The position numbers were made by a program, and so were the translations under genes. Of a stretch of DNA of 64,000 nt, positions 25,301 to 37,300 are shown one piece after another. Location: contig NC_081412.1 of the NCBI RefSeq assembly GCF_030272615.1, forward strand, positions 97,155,796-97,219,795. The letters run 5' to 3'. Position 1 is the stretch's first letter. Each line of letters begins with the position of its first letter. The DNA comes from Cryptomeria japonica (Eukaryota; Streptophyta; Pinopsida; Cupressales; Cupressaceae). A model generated the notes under the pieces. It was not told the origin of the DNA and did not search any database. It was given only the letters and a program-made list of their open reading frames with translations.

Positions 25301-28300
25301 TACTGCTGGTTAAGGTTCTATCATTGCTGGAGCAGATTTATATGAGTTTGGAGACTTGGAGGACCTTCATACCAATTGCCCTTATCATTTGAATGCCTAG
25401 CAGTGTTGTTTGAAACATTTCTGAGCAATCCTTTCATGTATTTGAAGACTATTCCAGGTCTGATTATGTTTTAAATCTGATTTATAATGCTACGTAAGAG
25501 TGTGATAAAATCATGGATTTTATATACATTGGACAACATTTATAACTCTATGTATCTATGTTTTCTAATTCTTTCATCTACAATTTACATTTCTATGCAT
25601 GTGATGGATGTATGTTTATGTATGTGATCAAATTAGCTTCTATTTGATGATGTTATAGTGTCTTTAAGCTTAATTCAATAATGGGTGTATGAAACAAGTT
25701 TTAAATCGTTAAAAATTTCTAAAGTTCAAGGGTTTTCCTATTTTGCCGAGTCGTTGCCGAGTCATTGTCGAGTCTGAGTTGAGTCACAAGCCGAGTCAGC
25801 CTCGTCGAGTCAGAGCCGAGTCCGAGTCTGGGAACTTTGGTTGAAAATGTATAGAGTCTAGGATTTTTAAATTTAGAAGTTTTATTTTTGTTTTATTGTT
25901 TTTTTTTTAATTTTTTGTTATAATATTTCCAAAATGGAAAGTTTTATTTTATCTCTCAAATTCATCTTTATCAAAGAATCTTCTAGAACTTTCTTTTAAT
26001 TTCCAAAATTCTTGAATTTTTTTTTTTGAAATAATTTAGAGTGTTGAAAAATAATCCTTGAAAATAATTTTAATTTTGGAAAATAATTTTAATTTATTTC
26101 ATGTACCAAATTTATTTTCCAACTTGCTTTACATTTCCATGCCTTTATTTATTTATTTTTTCTTCCAACATGGTCTAACCTCAAGTTGGAGTTTAACTAA
26201 CTCTTGCCAAGAGTTAATTAACCATTGGTAGGAGTTTACCAAGTGTCGGACATTTTTACTTAATCATAAGGTAAGCCCTGACTGAGTCTTGGACAACTTT
26301 CTTATGCTTTGGTGGACATTGATCCTGCCTAAACATCTTCCATACTTGACATCCTTGGGCCAATTTGATTGATCATCTGCCATTCCATTTGTTTGACTTT
26401 GAGCCTTGACGAGCTTGTCTAAGAATCTGCCATTTTTACTTCTCCAACTTAGGTGAAATTTTCGATGTGCCATACCCAAACTCTTCCTCTATACTTGATC
26501 AACATTGTTCATGCCATGTTCATACCTTGCTGGTTTATCTAGAACAAAAACCCTAATCTGTATTTCCATTTTGCTTTTTGCACTTGGAGATGTTATTTTC
26601 GAAATCTGAGAACATGGGTACAAATAAAAATGGCTGATTTTCTGGAACAAAACCCTAATTAGGGTTCCCATTTTTCTTTTTTCCAAAGACATAATTTTCA
26701 AAATCTGAGAACATGGGTAGGAATAATTTGGCATGAGGATTGAAACCCTAATATCAGAAAAAACAAAAATTTTCAGACCCATGCTTTTTACACTTAAAAG
26801 CAGAATTTTTCAAATCAGAAGACATGGGCAGGATCAAAATGACTTAAAGAACAAAACCCTAATCTTAGAAAAAATAAATAAATTTTTAAGCCCTGCTTTT
26901 TATATCTAGAGGCGAGATTTTCAAATTCAGACAAAATGGGTAGTAACAAAATAGCTTGAGGAACAAAACCCATTTGCCACTTTCAAAAAAGCAAAAAACG
27001 CAAACATTTTTCTAAAAATAGCAGGTTGTCAGAAATGACCCAAAGCAATTGCGATCCTTGTCCTTCAGACCTTCTAAGCACTTTGACAACGTCCAAACAT
27101 TGATTTGACCATGAATTCTCTACTTGGCCCGAGATGACCTCAAAACTCTAACTCATTTGCAAAAAGATTGGTGATTAGTAGCTGCAATGCCAAAGCAAAA
27201 TCCCTAAAAAGCAAAAAAAAAAAGGAGGTCCCCATTTGCAATGGGGCGATGTGTGAAATAGGTTACAACAGGTCTTACACCAATCCACAACTTACCCCCC
27301 TAAACCTTGCACAAATTTATAGCTGAAGTGAAAGCGTTGAATATTACTTGGACATATTTTCATGATTTTACCCCTCTTACATGATGTGGACTTGAAACAC
27401 ATAACCTTAGGTGGCATGCTTGCAGTTCCTGACGGAACTACGAGCAAACTTACCACTCCATGTGCAACTATCAACCTCAAACGACATCTTGTATCCCTAG
27501 GAACTTGACAACTTTTATCAACATTAGCAACCTTTGGCAAATTGTAACCTTGACATTCACAAGACGTATCCTCTCTCACTAGCAAAAGTTAATGAGTACA
27601 ACTACTAATAGGCTAAGATGACCTAACTAAGACCCCTAAGCGAAGCAAAAAGTTGGGGTCCCACTAGGAATGGGGCGATGTGTGAAAACGTCACAACAAG
27701 TCCTATTCATATGTTGATTTTAATTATGTCCTAGGAATCTTTCTAGAAGGTCTTATCATAGTCATAGATGGACTACTCGTCGAAAACTCGGGCGAAGTTT
27801 TTTGCTTGGCGAGTATTTACGACTTTAACTGTCCCTAATTTTAGACCTATCTATCTCCCTATCACTCTTCCTCTATCCCCCTCTCTACCACACTCCATCT
27901 CACTCTCTCCTCTCTCCCCCGAGATCTAGACCTATCTCTCTACCCCTCTCTTTCTCACCCTCAACCCAATTTTATTTTGCAGATGCTTGGTGCCAAAGCT
28001 GGGGTGGAAATACCCCAAATCTCAAAAATTTTGCCCTCAGAATCTTATGTTAGCCTTGTGGTTCATCCAGTTGTGAGCGCAATTGGAGCTTGTTTCAGGC
28101 CATCAACACGAAGAAGAGGAGCAAATTAGCCCAAAAATGCCTCAATGACCTTGTCTTTGTGCAATATAATCTTCAGTTGCGCATAAGGAAGGTAGAGGAA
28201 TCATCAACTGGTCCAATTGATTTGGATGTTATAGATCCTTATAGTGATTGGACAACGTAGGAGCAGCCTCATTGTTTACAGAGGATGACATCAATGATTT

Positions 28301-31300
28301 GGAGAGGCAAGCTACGGAGGAGGAAGGGGGTGAATTCAGTTTCACATTGGATGACTATAAGGAAGATGAGGAGGATGAGTCATTGCCAGTGCTAGGTGCA
28401 ACTAGAGGCAAAGCTACATACACGATGGAGAACGAGCCACAGCTTGAGCCAATCATATCGAGCGAGGAGGCATAGTCATGCGGCACGCCCACAATAGACT
28501 TCTAGGACTAGAACCTCTAGTTCTACCTCTCCCCTAGTTTTTACTAGAGTTGGGAAGAGGAAGATGTAATTGTATTGATGTATTTACTTTTAGTTCTACA
28601 AAAACTATTTACTATTTTGATTCTAGCCATCAACATTTCTCATTAGGATGCAATTTTGTACCCACTTTGCATTTAAATATATCTAGACTCAGCTTGTTTC
28701 TTTTGTGTTCTCATTTATTGACTCATTTCTAATTAAATTTAAGCATTTTTTAAGTTCTCGAGTTTTTTGTCGAGTATTGGCTAAGTTTTTCTCGAGTTTT
28801 TTTCGGGCCTTGGGCGAATTTTTGGTTTTGGCGAGTTGTTCAACCAAAGATGTAAAAATCTTAATCAACAATAAATCTTTTGGCCGAAATTTTTAAAAAA
28901 ATTGGGAATCGGCAAAAAATCGGCAAAATTATTAAACATTTGAAAATATATAATTTCTTAAAATATTAGCAACGTTACATTCCAACCAGCTATAACATTT
29001 GTAGTGTATCTTGAACCTGTATTGCCAAGATTTAATCTAGTAACAATGAGTTTAATCGAGCAACCAAAGCTTACATCTTTATTGAGCAAATCTCTTGTAT
29101 AACCTCCCGAGCAATATGCAATGGACCCTCATCCCCACAACTTAAACTATCTTGAGCGACCATTGAGATTGACTGAACTAACCCCAAGAATCAACTTAAA
29201 TATTTTTTAACACAACACTCCTAATAATATAGACAGACAAAATATATAATAATTTCCCATCTCCCAAAATATATTATAGTTAAATCTATACCTGAAACAT
29301 GATATAATTTTAGAATAATAAAAATTATAATAATTGTCCATTTCCCAAAATATATTTTAATTAAATCTTATTCCTAACACCTGAAATTATATACTTTTGA
29401 AATAGTAAAAGCCAAGAGTAAATTATTAATTTATTTATTGTGCATACTTAGAAGCTAACACCTCACATCAAAATGCATTGAATGTGAAGTTATCACCTGC
29501 CTGACCACTTTGGTAGCATTGAATTGCATGAAAGCTAATTATGCACACATGGGCAGGTCGCAATTTTCATCTCATCAAACATATATTAAAACCCTAACAC
29601 GCCAGTTGCATCCCCATAAATTCATGCTCATTCCCCACGCGGCCCACGACGATTTTTAAGAGTTTACTCGCGATCTTATCACAATTTTTCATAGTGGAAA
29701 TTGCGTTTTTTAACCAAAAATCGTCCACGATTTTTTAGCAGATTAAATTGGTGGGACAAATGACTACCGATAAATCGCGATTTGGGCGATGTTTTGGCCG
29801 ATTTTTTCATCCTTGAGTTCAACTATGGTCTTAGTTGTCAATTAGATCTTATCTTATCTTTTGACATTTAGTTCTCGAGTCCTAGATCATATATTAATTA
29901 TCAAGTTAGTTGTCTCATTGCATAGGATTAAGACACATGTCACAATCTTGTCTAATCCTATCTATTAACTTTGCCTTTACAAGCAAGACATAATATGTAC
30001 AGTAATGTGATGTAATATCCAGTTCAATCTGATCTATTATGCCCATAATCAAGCATTATTATGCTCTTGCTGCTTTTTTGTGGAAGGCATCTTTTGGTTT
30101 AGCAGGTGATCTTGGAGGATTGAGTCCATTAGTGACTCTAATACACTTATCCTTCAAAACTCCATTTATCTTGCAACAAGAGTCTTAAGGATTATTAACA
30201 TGGATCATCTAATATTACTCACATTGTGATGGTTTAAGTTATATAATCTAACAAATGGTTGACAATCTTAACTTCTAATAAACATTATTCAAATCAATCT
30301 TTGAAACTCCTGTTTGCATTAACAATGCCCATGTTCTAATTCTTAATTCACATGTGTTTTGTGAAGTCTATCCACTCTGTATTTTTGAAATTTTCACAGT
30401 TCCTATTTATTGAATGTTGAGAGGTGTGAAATGATGTTTGATTATGTTGAAAATATTTCAAGAAATTCGTGAAATTATGTCTAAGAGGGTACAGTTTACA
30501 ATACTGAATGATCTTGAGGACACATAGTTTTGAATGAACAAATGTTTTGCCAGCCAATTTTTAGCTATACTCTCTATTTACCATGCAGGAAGCTGCAATA
30601 TGTGACAATGGTAAAGCTTCGCATTCTTCATGGCGCAACTATGATGACTTCAATGAGTTTTTTTGGTGAGATACTTTCTCAAGGGTCTTATGCAATTTAT
30701 TATTTTCATTAAAGAATATACGTGAAGTAATAATTAAATGATTGCTATGCAGGTCCTTACGGTGTTTTGACTTAGGCTGGCCGTGGCGTAAGGAAGCTGC
30801 TTTTTTCTCTAAACCCAAGAAAAATGTTAGTGTTTGTATAATTTTATTCATAATATATTGTAATTCCTGTTGCAGCTTATATTATATTCCTTAAGCTCTT
30901 AAATATTTGGCATGAAACTGATGCTAAATCATTAATGCGTTGGCATATAGACTTTCCATAAGAATTTTGAAGGAACCTGAGAAGAATTCAATACATAACA
31001 TTCCTATTCATTTAAAGCAGAAGATAAAACGCAATTTGAGCAATACATGTCTCTGTTGTTGAGATTATAAAGAAAGAAAGAATTAAAGGAAGTAAGAAGG
31101 AAAGTATATTATTGTCCCTGAGTAAGTCCTACTTTGGAATCAGAAGTACGAGTTAATTGCGAGTAGAAGTAAAAAATTTCTAAAACTAAAACAAGAGAAG
31201 TTTCTAACTAACAGCCAAAGCAGGTGAAACCAACAGTAATCCACACAAAGGTAAGGGTGCTGATGAACATCAAGTCTGGCTCTGATATTTTCTAGAGTCT

Positions 31301-34300
31301 GGAACTGAAGATGTTATGAACCTTTATTGTAATTGCTATGTTCTTAAAAATTGTGCAGATAATTTAGTGGGGCATGTTAGGAATATTTTTGTTTGATTAA
31401 AGATTTTGTACCTTTTATAAATAAAACCTTAGATAGTAGTGTAGGGTGTGTTTTGTGGGAGCAGGTTGTTATGCACAACAATGGAGACTGTGTTGGGCTT
31501 CAATAGCATCTATACTGTCCTGGATTCAACCTGAGTATGCAACGAAACCAAATCCTCTTAAAAAACCCCTTTTTTATGCACTTTTAACTGTATTTTTGGT
31601 GTAGTTAAAGATTGTTCACATTTCAGTTAACAATACAGCTCAAGGTTTTGCATTTTTAAAGAATTTCTATTTTGTTATCATCACTCATACCTTACCGCAG
31701 AGTAAAAAAGATATTTGATGTTTTTCTTCTGTAGATTTTAAAGCTGAAGAGGCTTTATTTGAAAAGAGATTTCATAATTGTCAGAGCCACCATATTTTCT
31801 ACTTTTCAGCCCTAGGGTTCGCAGCAGTGCAAGTTTGTACAGATGGGTTCAGAACAGAAGTTTTAGTATCCTTATAAATCACAATGAAAGGGCAAGGCTT
31901 GGAGGCAGCTTATGGTTGTTATTAATAGAGAAAAAAATTGTAGCACAAGTCTATCCTGCTGGCTTCCAGTGTAAGTTATGTTCTTCCATTTTTGGGGGGG
32001 ATAACTTGGTTCACAGCAGGATTAACTGAAAAATAAATTGAATGAATGATTCAATAATCGGATAATCTATTCAACAATATACAAGCGTATATATAGAGAT
32101 TACAAGACGACGTTCTAAATTAAGAACAAGTCATTTAAAGTGAACTACTAAAAAGCTAAACGCTAAATAAAGCTTAAAAGCTAATTAACTAAAAAGAAAA
32201 AGCTAAATGCTAAATAAAGCTTAAAAGCTAATTAACTAAAAAGCTAAATGATCATTAAACAAGGAACTAAATATAGGTGACTAAAATATAATTAAATATT
32301 CTAACACCCTCCCTTAATGGTCATTCTATCTACTAACTACCCTACAAAAGACACTGCAGGTCTTTTGATCACAAATGAAAAGAACACTCTGTTGCAGTGG
32401 AGACCCTCCTTGGATCTAAAAAGTGTTAATGACCAAGAATACCAGAATCCATCCAACCTAACGTTGGGTAACCAAACTGAAAACCTGAAACCATGATTTT
32501 GAGGAAAATCGGCAAACCCTTTTGCAGAAGAGTATCAACTCCAAAGCTGACTGCAAGATACTAAGGTTGTAGATGTTTGCCCTGGTAGGTGCGACCCAAA
32601 CTAACTGCAACAAAGCACGATTTTGAGGAAAAAACCGTCAAACCCTAAAATAGGAACCCTCAGAAAAAGAATTTACAATTTTGAGGAGAAAATCGAAAAA
32701 CCAAGAAATCTGAGGTTACAAATCATCGTTTTTGTGGTAAAAAACGGTAAAACCCAGATAATTAAAATCTTACGCGAATATCGCGGATTACAGATGAGAT
32801 AATTTTTAAGGGAAAATTATAAACCCTACGAACAATTTTTGAGGAAAAAATCGTGAAAACCCTCCCATGATTTTTTGTGGAAAAAAACAAAAAATTGACA
32901 GACAATTTTTCAAGAAACAATTGTGAAAACCCTGGGACCTGTAAGACAAGGTTTGGCCTAAATCAATCTGATCAAGGCAACAATATTCAGATATCGTGAA
33001 CATGCACTGTTTCCAGGTGTTGTGGTTGAGGCCACTTAACTTCTGACTATGTTCAAACATGATGTTGCTCAAAGATGCCATTACGAAAATGGATGTTGAA
33101 CGAGATCAACCTGGTGAAAGCATGATACAGAAGAATCTGATTAAAAAATCAGAATAGAAGCAGCTGCACAAAAAATTTGAAACCCTGGAGGAGAATTCTA
33201 AGGCGCAAATTTCGAGGTTTGGAAGAAACCCAAAAATCAAAATTTTCTGCAAACTTAAAACAGCATAAACGGTGCCCAAAAGACAACAAAATTCCCGACG
33301 GCCACAAAATTAGTAGAAATTGGAAACTGTTTTTAAATTCCAAGGCAAATTAACTGGCACAAAATTTGAGGCACGGAAAATGAGACACCTAGAAAATCTG
33401 AGACCAACCCAAAAAATCTCTCGAAAAACCCAGCAAGAATCTGAAAACAGAATGCAGATCTGACGGCTCAAAAATTGAGGCACGATAAACGATGCAAACC
33501 CACCAAGAATCTGCAACCAGAATAAAATTTTGACTTGAACTGAAGGGTCAAAACCCTGGTCGAAAATGGCATAAACCTTAGGAAAATTTTCAATCTGCAA
33601 AAAAAAACCTCTAGGTTGCAAGCCCGAAAATCTACAGAACCCTTAAAAAAACATGAACTGCTGCCTAGCACAAATAGATTCGCCCACGAACAAGAAACCC
33701 TCAAAACCCACAAAAAACCTTCAAAAAAGCAAAATCGTTTTTGTATAAAAAAAAAAAAAAATTTGGAAAAATTCCAAAAAGAAGGCCATGAATTTTTATT
33801 AAAAAATTTGCCAAACTTTAAAGAATCCCATCGACCCCCTCTGATACCATGAAAAATAAATAGAATGAATGATTCAATAATCGGATAATCTATTCAACAA
33901 TATACAAGCGTATATATAGAGATTACAAGACGGCGTTCTAAATTAAGAACAAGTCATTTAAAGTGAACTACTAAAAAGATAAATGCTAAATAAAGCTTAA
34001 AAGCTAATTAACTAAAAAGGAAAAGCTAAATGCTAAATAAAGCTTAAAAGCTAATTAACTAAAAAGCTAAATGACCATTAAACAAGGAACTAAATATAGG
34101 TGACTAAAATATAATTAAATGTTCTAACATTAACTGCCCTTTACATGTTTCATATGTATTTACTTACTTTTGAAGGGGACTTCTATGTAAATTTAGTTGA
34201 TTCATATAACAACCATATTACATTATATTCGACTTATATGTGGGGAGAGGAGGAATCTAGGATATTAAACAGAACGAGAGTGGATTCTATGTCAAATCAA

Positions 34301-37300
34301 ATTATGGGAAGAAATAATTCCTTTTTCCAAAAAAGCATTTCAAATTTCAAATAAGATGGAGGGATTGTACAAAAAGATCAGAGGTATGGTTGTCACTTAT
34401 CCTTTCTTTCATAAGGTATCTTTTGCATATCCGAAAGAATCGGGCAAGGCAATGCTATTTCGTTTTTACGCTGTAGAGTGGCTAATCTAAACAATTGTCT
34501 GAGAATAATGGGTCTGGGATACCTTGATATCCATTGAGCAGGAAGGGATGGATTCCGTTATTGATCTATCACCATCTGCATGTGTAACATGAGTGGGTGC
34601 CCAAAATGTTCATATACTTGCCAAGAATGCACTCGAACTCCAGTATATCTCTGTTAAAGTTTCAATCAATCCTAAAGCAATAACTTTTGACTTTAAAGAT
34701 GTTTTGCTAGCTCTGAAATGCTTTGGGCCGCAGTCGTTGATCACTCAGTTTTCAATTTTATTCTTGTTTGGTGTTAGATAAATTTGCTCTGATCAAGTTT
34801 GAGACTAGGCATGTTCAGGGTCTGGATGGAGCATTATCAAAGAGAAGTAATGTAGATATAGTATTTTGCAATCTAGGGCTCTTTTGAATGTGTAATATTA
34901 GGCTGTAACTATATTTGGGGTGAATTTATAGGATTCTTATTTAGGTTAGATCAAAGTCTTTTGAAGTCGTGTTCTTAAGAGACTCTTGTTTTAAATCATT
35001 TCATGTAATAGGGTTGCAAGGCCCTAGAGAAAGGGTAAATCAGTCTTAGTGACTAACTGCAAAAGTTTACTTCAAACCTTCTTGATGTAAGCTTTGTTTC
35101 ATACTTTCTACCCCTCTCAAGCACTGCTTGCAACTCAATCAACTGAATTCTTTCACCCGTCTTTTCTAGTCCTACCAGATCTGGTTGGGATCATGATTCC
35201 TCTAAAGGATGCAGTACTTCTCATTGAGCTTACATCCTCACCAATGTTACTCCAGCTACTGATTTGCCATCAGAAAGAGACCAAGATCTTCGAAAATCTA
35301 TAGAACACCATACATACCTGACCATCACATGGCCCAACATCCAATTGAAAAAAGAAAATGAATGCTACCATTGAATGGAAAGTCCACCTAGAGTGGACTT
35401 CTCTAAGGATGAAATGGAAAATTGACTATGAAATTCGTATACTAACTACAAAAGTTCACTACAAACCCTCTTAGTGTAAGATTTGCTTCATGCTTCACAT
35501 CCCTTTCCAACATGGATTTCAAATCAATCGACTCAACTCTCTTACCCATCCTTGCAAATTATGCCAGATCTGATGAGGATCTTTTCTGGTTAAAGAAGCT
35601 GGCATTCTCATTGAGCTCACATTTTCATCAACATAACTCCAACATCAGAGTTGGGACTTGCGCAAGGCCTTATTTAACAGACACAATATTTATTTAATAG
35701 CCTAGGCTTCAAAAGCTTTTTGTTTGATGAATGAGTCACTGAATGGATAAGAAGCTGCATAACAATCCCTTCATTTATGGTTTCAGTAAATGGCAATGTT
35801 GGTGAGTTTGTCTTTTGACTCTTTTCAACATGTGGCTTGCAATGGGGGGACCTGCTAAACCCTTATTGTTTCAACATTATGGGTTAAACACTAAATGAGT
35901 TAACAAAAAAAGCAAAGCCATGGGAAGATTTTTGAATTGCTTCTTGCTGATTTTTCTCCGTTCAACTTGCTGATGAGACCTTAAGCCTTTGCCAACTCAA
36001 AATGTATTAATCTGGATACTGTGTAATTTCCTAAGCTCTTTAATTGAGGAAGACACAAACAATTGCTTGTGGCATGCTTAGAAATTAAAAAATTATCAAG
36101 GCAAACGAGGAAGGAATTCCTTAATTTGTATTGATAGTGAGTAATCAACCATGCTTTAGCACTGACACAGACTTTATACCTCAGACACAGTTCTGCTGCT
36201 TCCTGGAATTACATCAGTTCCTGCAGAATTCTCAGCTACCTAAACCTCAAGTATCTGTCACTAACAATCTAATGAAAAAAAGGAATTGATGTTCTGATTC
36301 AGATGATAATATGGAAGGTGGGTAAGGGCAGCCAAATTCAGTTCTAAAAAGATAACTGGAATAGGAGAACACTGATTGGTAACCATGAATCAAGTGCTCT
36401 ACAATAGTTTTGCTTGACAGTTAGGATTTTCAAATATTATTACTGAGACAATGTTAATGATATAATTAATTGTGTATCCCCTTTTTAGTGAAGTTTCCTG
36501 CTTCACTTTCAATATCACAAAAATTAGGAGGACAAGCCAAGAATATTGAATGTCCACTTTTGATAATTCAAATCCTGGGATTATATACTTGATATCAAAC
36601 TACAGCATACTGCCTTATTCAGTATTGTGTACCTTATAAAAAAAGTGAGAGGATGAATTTAATGTTATTTACATGATACATCAGTCTGAAGCTGCACCAT
36701 ACCTTACTCCTTACCAGTGCAGTTCTATTACTGCCAAACCCAAAATTTAATGTGAGGATAGTGAAAGCAAAATTTATAAATTATTGCCTTATGTATAACT
36801 TGATGTTATAGATATATGAATAGAAATCAAGGAGCACTGAGAATACTTGTTTTAACAATGTTTCGTTACACCTTATTTAATCCATTATTTATTCAAGCAT
36901 CACATAGTCTTGGTACTTGAAAGAGGCTGTGTTTTTTGGCTTCCTATTATGGTACTTCTGTTGCAGGTTTTCTATTGTCTTAAGTGTGCCTAAAATAGAG
37001 TTTTTCTGAAAGCAATTTGAGGTGCTCATTGTTGTCCAAACTAGAAACCAATAGGTTACACATTATGAATTTTTTTCATCCTTGTAATATGCTACCTCTA
37101 TGATCCTTGTGCAGGTTTTGAGAAGAAATCAACGAACTGGAAAAACATGCTTTGTGGAACACCGGACATTCTTTCATCTGTATCATAGCTTTCATCGGTT
37201 ATGGATCTTCTTGGTTATGGTCTTCCAGGTTTGGAAATTTCAGTTCTGAGGTTAATTTTCTTTTTATAGTATCCAACAATCTGTTTTGAGATATTTCTAA

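Larger units (their letters stand above)
21684..27270. mobile_element. Giant LTR-like insertion (element E2, probable solo LTR), 5587 bp
   Basis: It begins TGTTGGTGTAC and ends GGTTACAACA, with a 5-bp direct repeat GGTCT on both sides (21679-21683 and 27271-27275). Its first 100 bases resemble E1 (shared CTATCCTCTCTTGAA-like phrase) and its last 80 bases nearly match E1 (CCCCATTTGCAATGGGGCGA, then GTGTGAA). No gag or pol. Inside are a protein-free repeat region (22600-24500), a 95-bp direct repeat, a complete non-autonomous hAT (24959-25839) and a short tandem array (26560-26990). It is inserted in a related element that ends at 27698. Confidence 0.8.
27763..29827 (+). mobile_element. hAT transposon remnant with transposase C-terminus, interrupted near its right end
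   Basis: The left end CATAGATGGACTACTCGTC and the right end (read on the other strand) CATAGTTGAACAACTCGCC match at 15 of 19 positions once the nested element 28845-29815 and its duplication are removed. Subterminal ACTCG/CGAGT words are present at both ends. The flanks GTCTTAT and GTCTTAG suggest a decayed 8-bp duplication. It contains a broken transposase C-terminus. Another copy of the same left end starts at 63607. Confidence 0.8.
32027..34129 (-). mobile_element. Internally deleted Ty1/copia element, 2103 bp
   Basis: Two 280-bp LTRs (32027-32306 and 33850-34129) with TG..CA ends are flanked by the 5-bp duplication TTAAC (32022-32026 and 34130-34134). On the minus strand, TGGTATCAGAGG follows the 5' LTR directly, a primer-binding site for initiator methionine tRNA. 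A purine-rich AAGGGAGGG precedes the 3' LTR. The 1543-bp interior has no pol. Only a Gag start of copia type remains (minus strand from 33081). The LTRs are about 97-98 percent alike by eye, so the insertion is fairly young. Confidence 0.95.
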
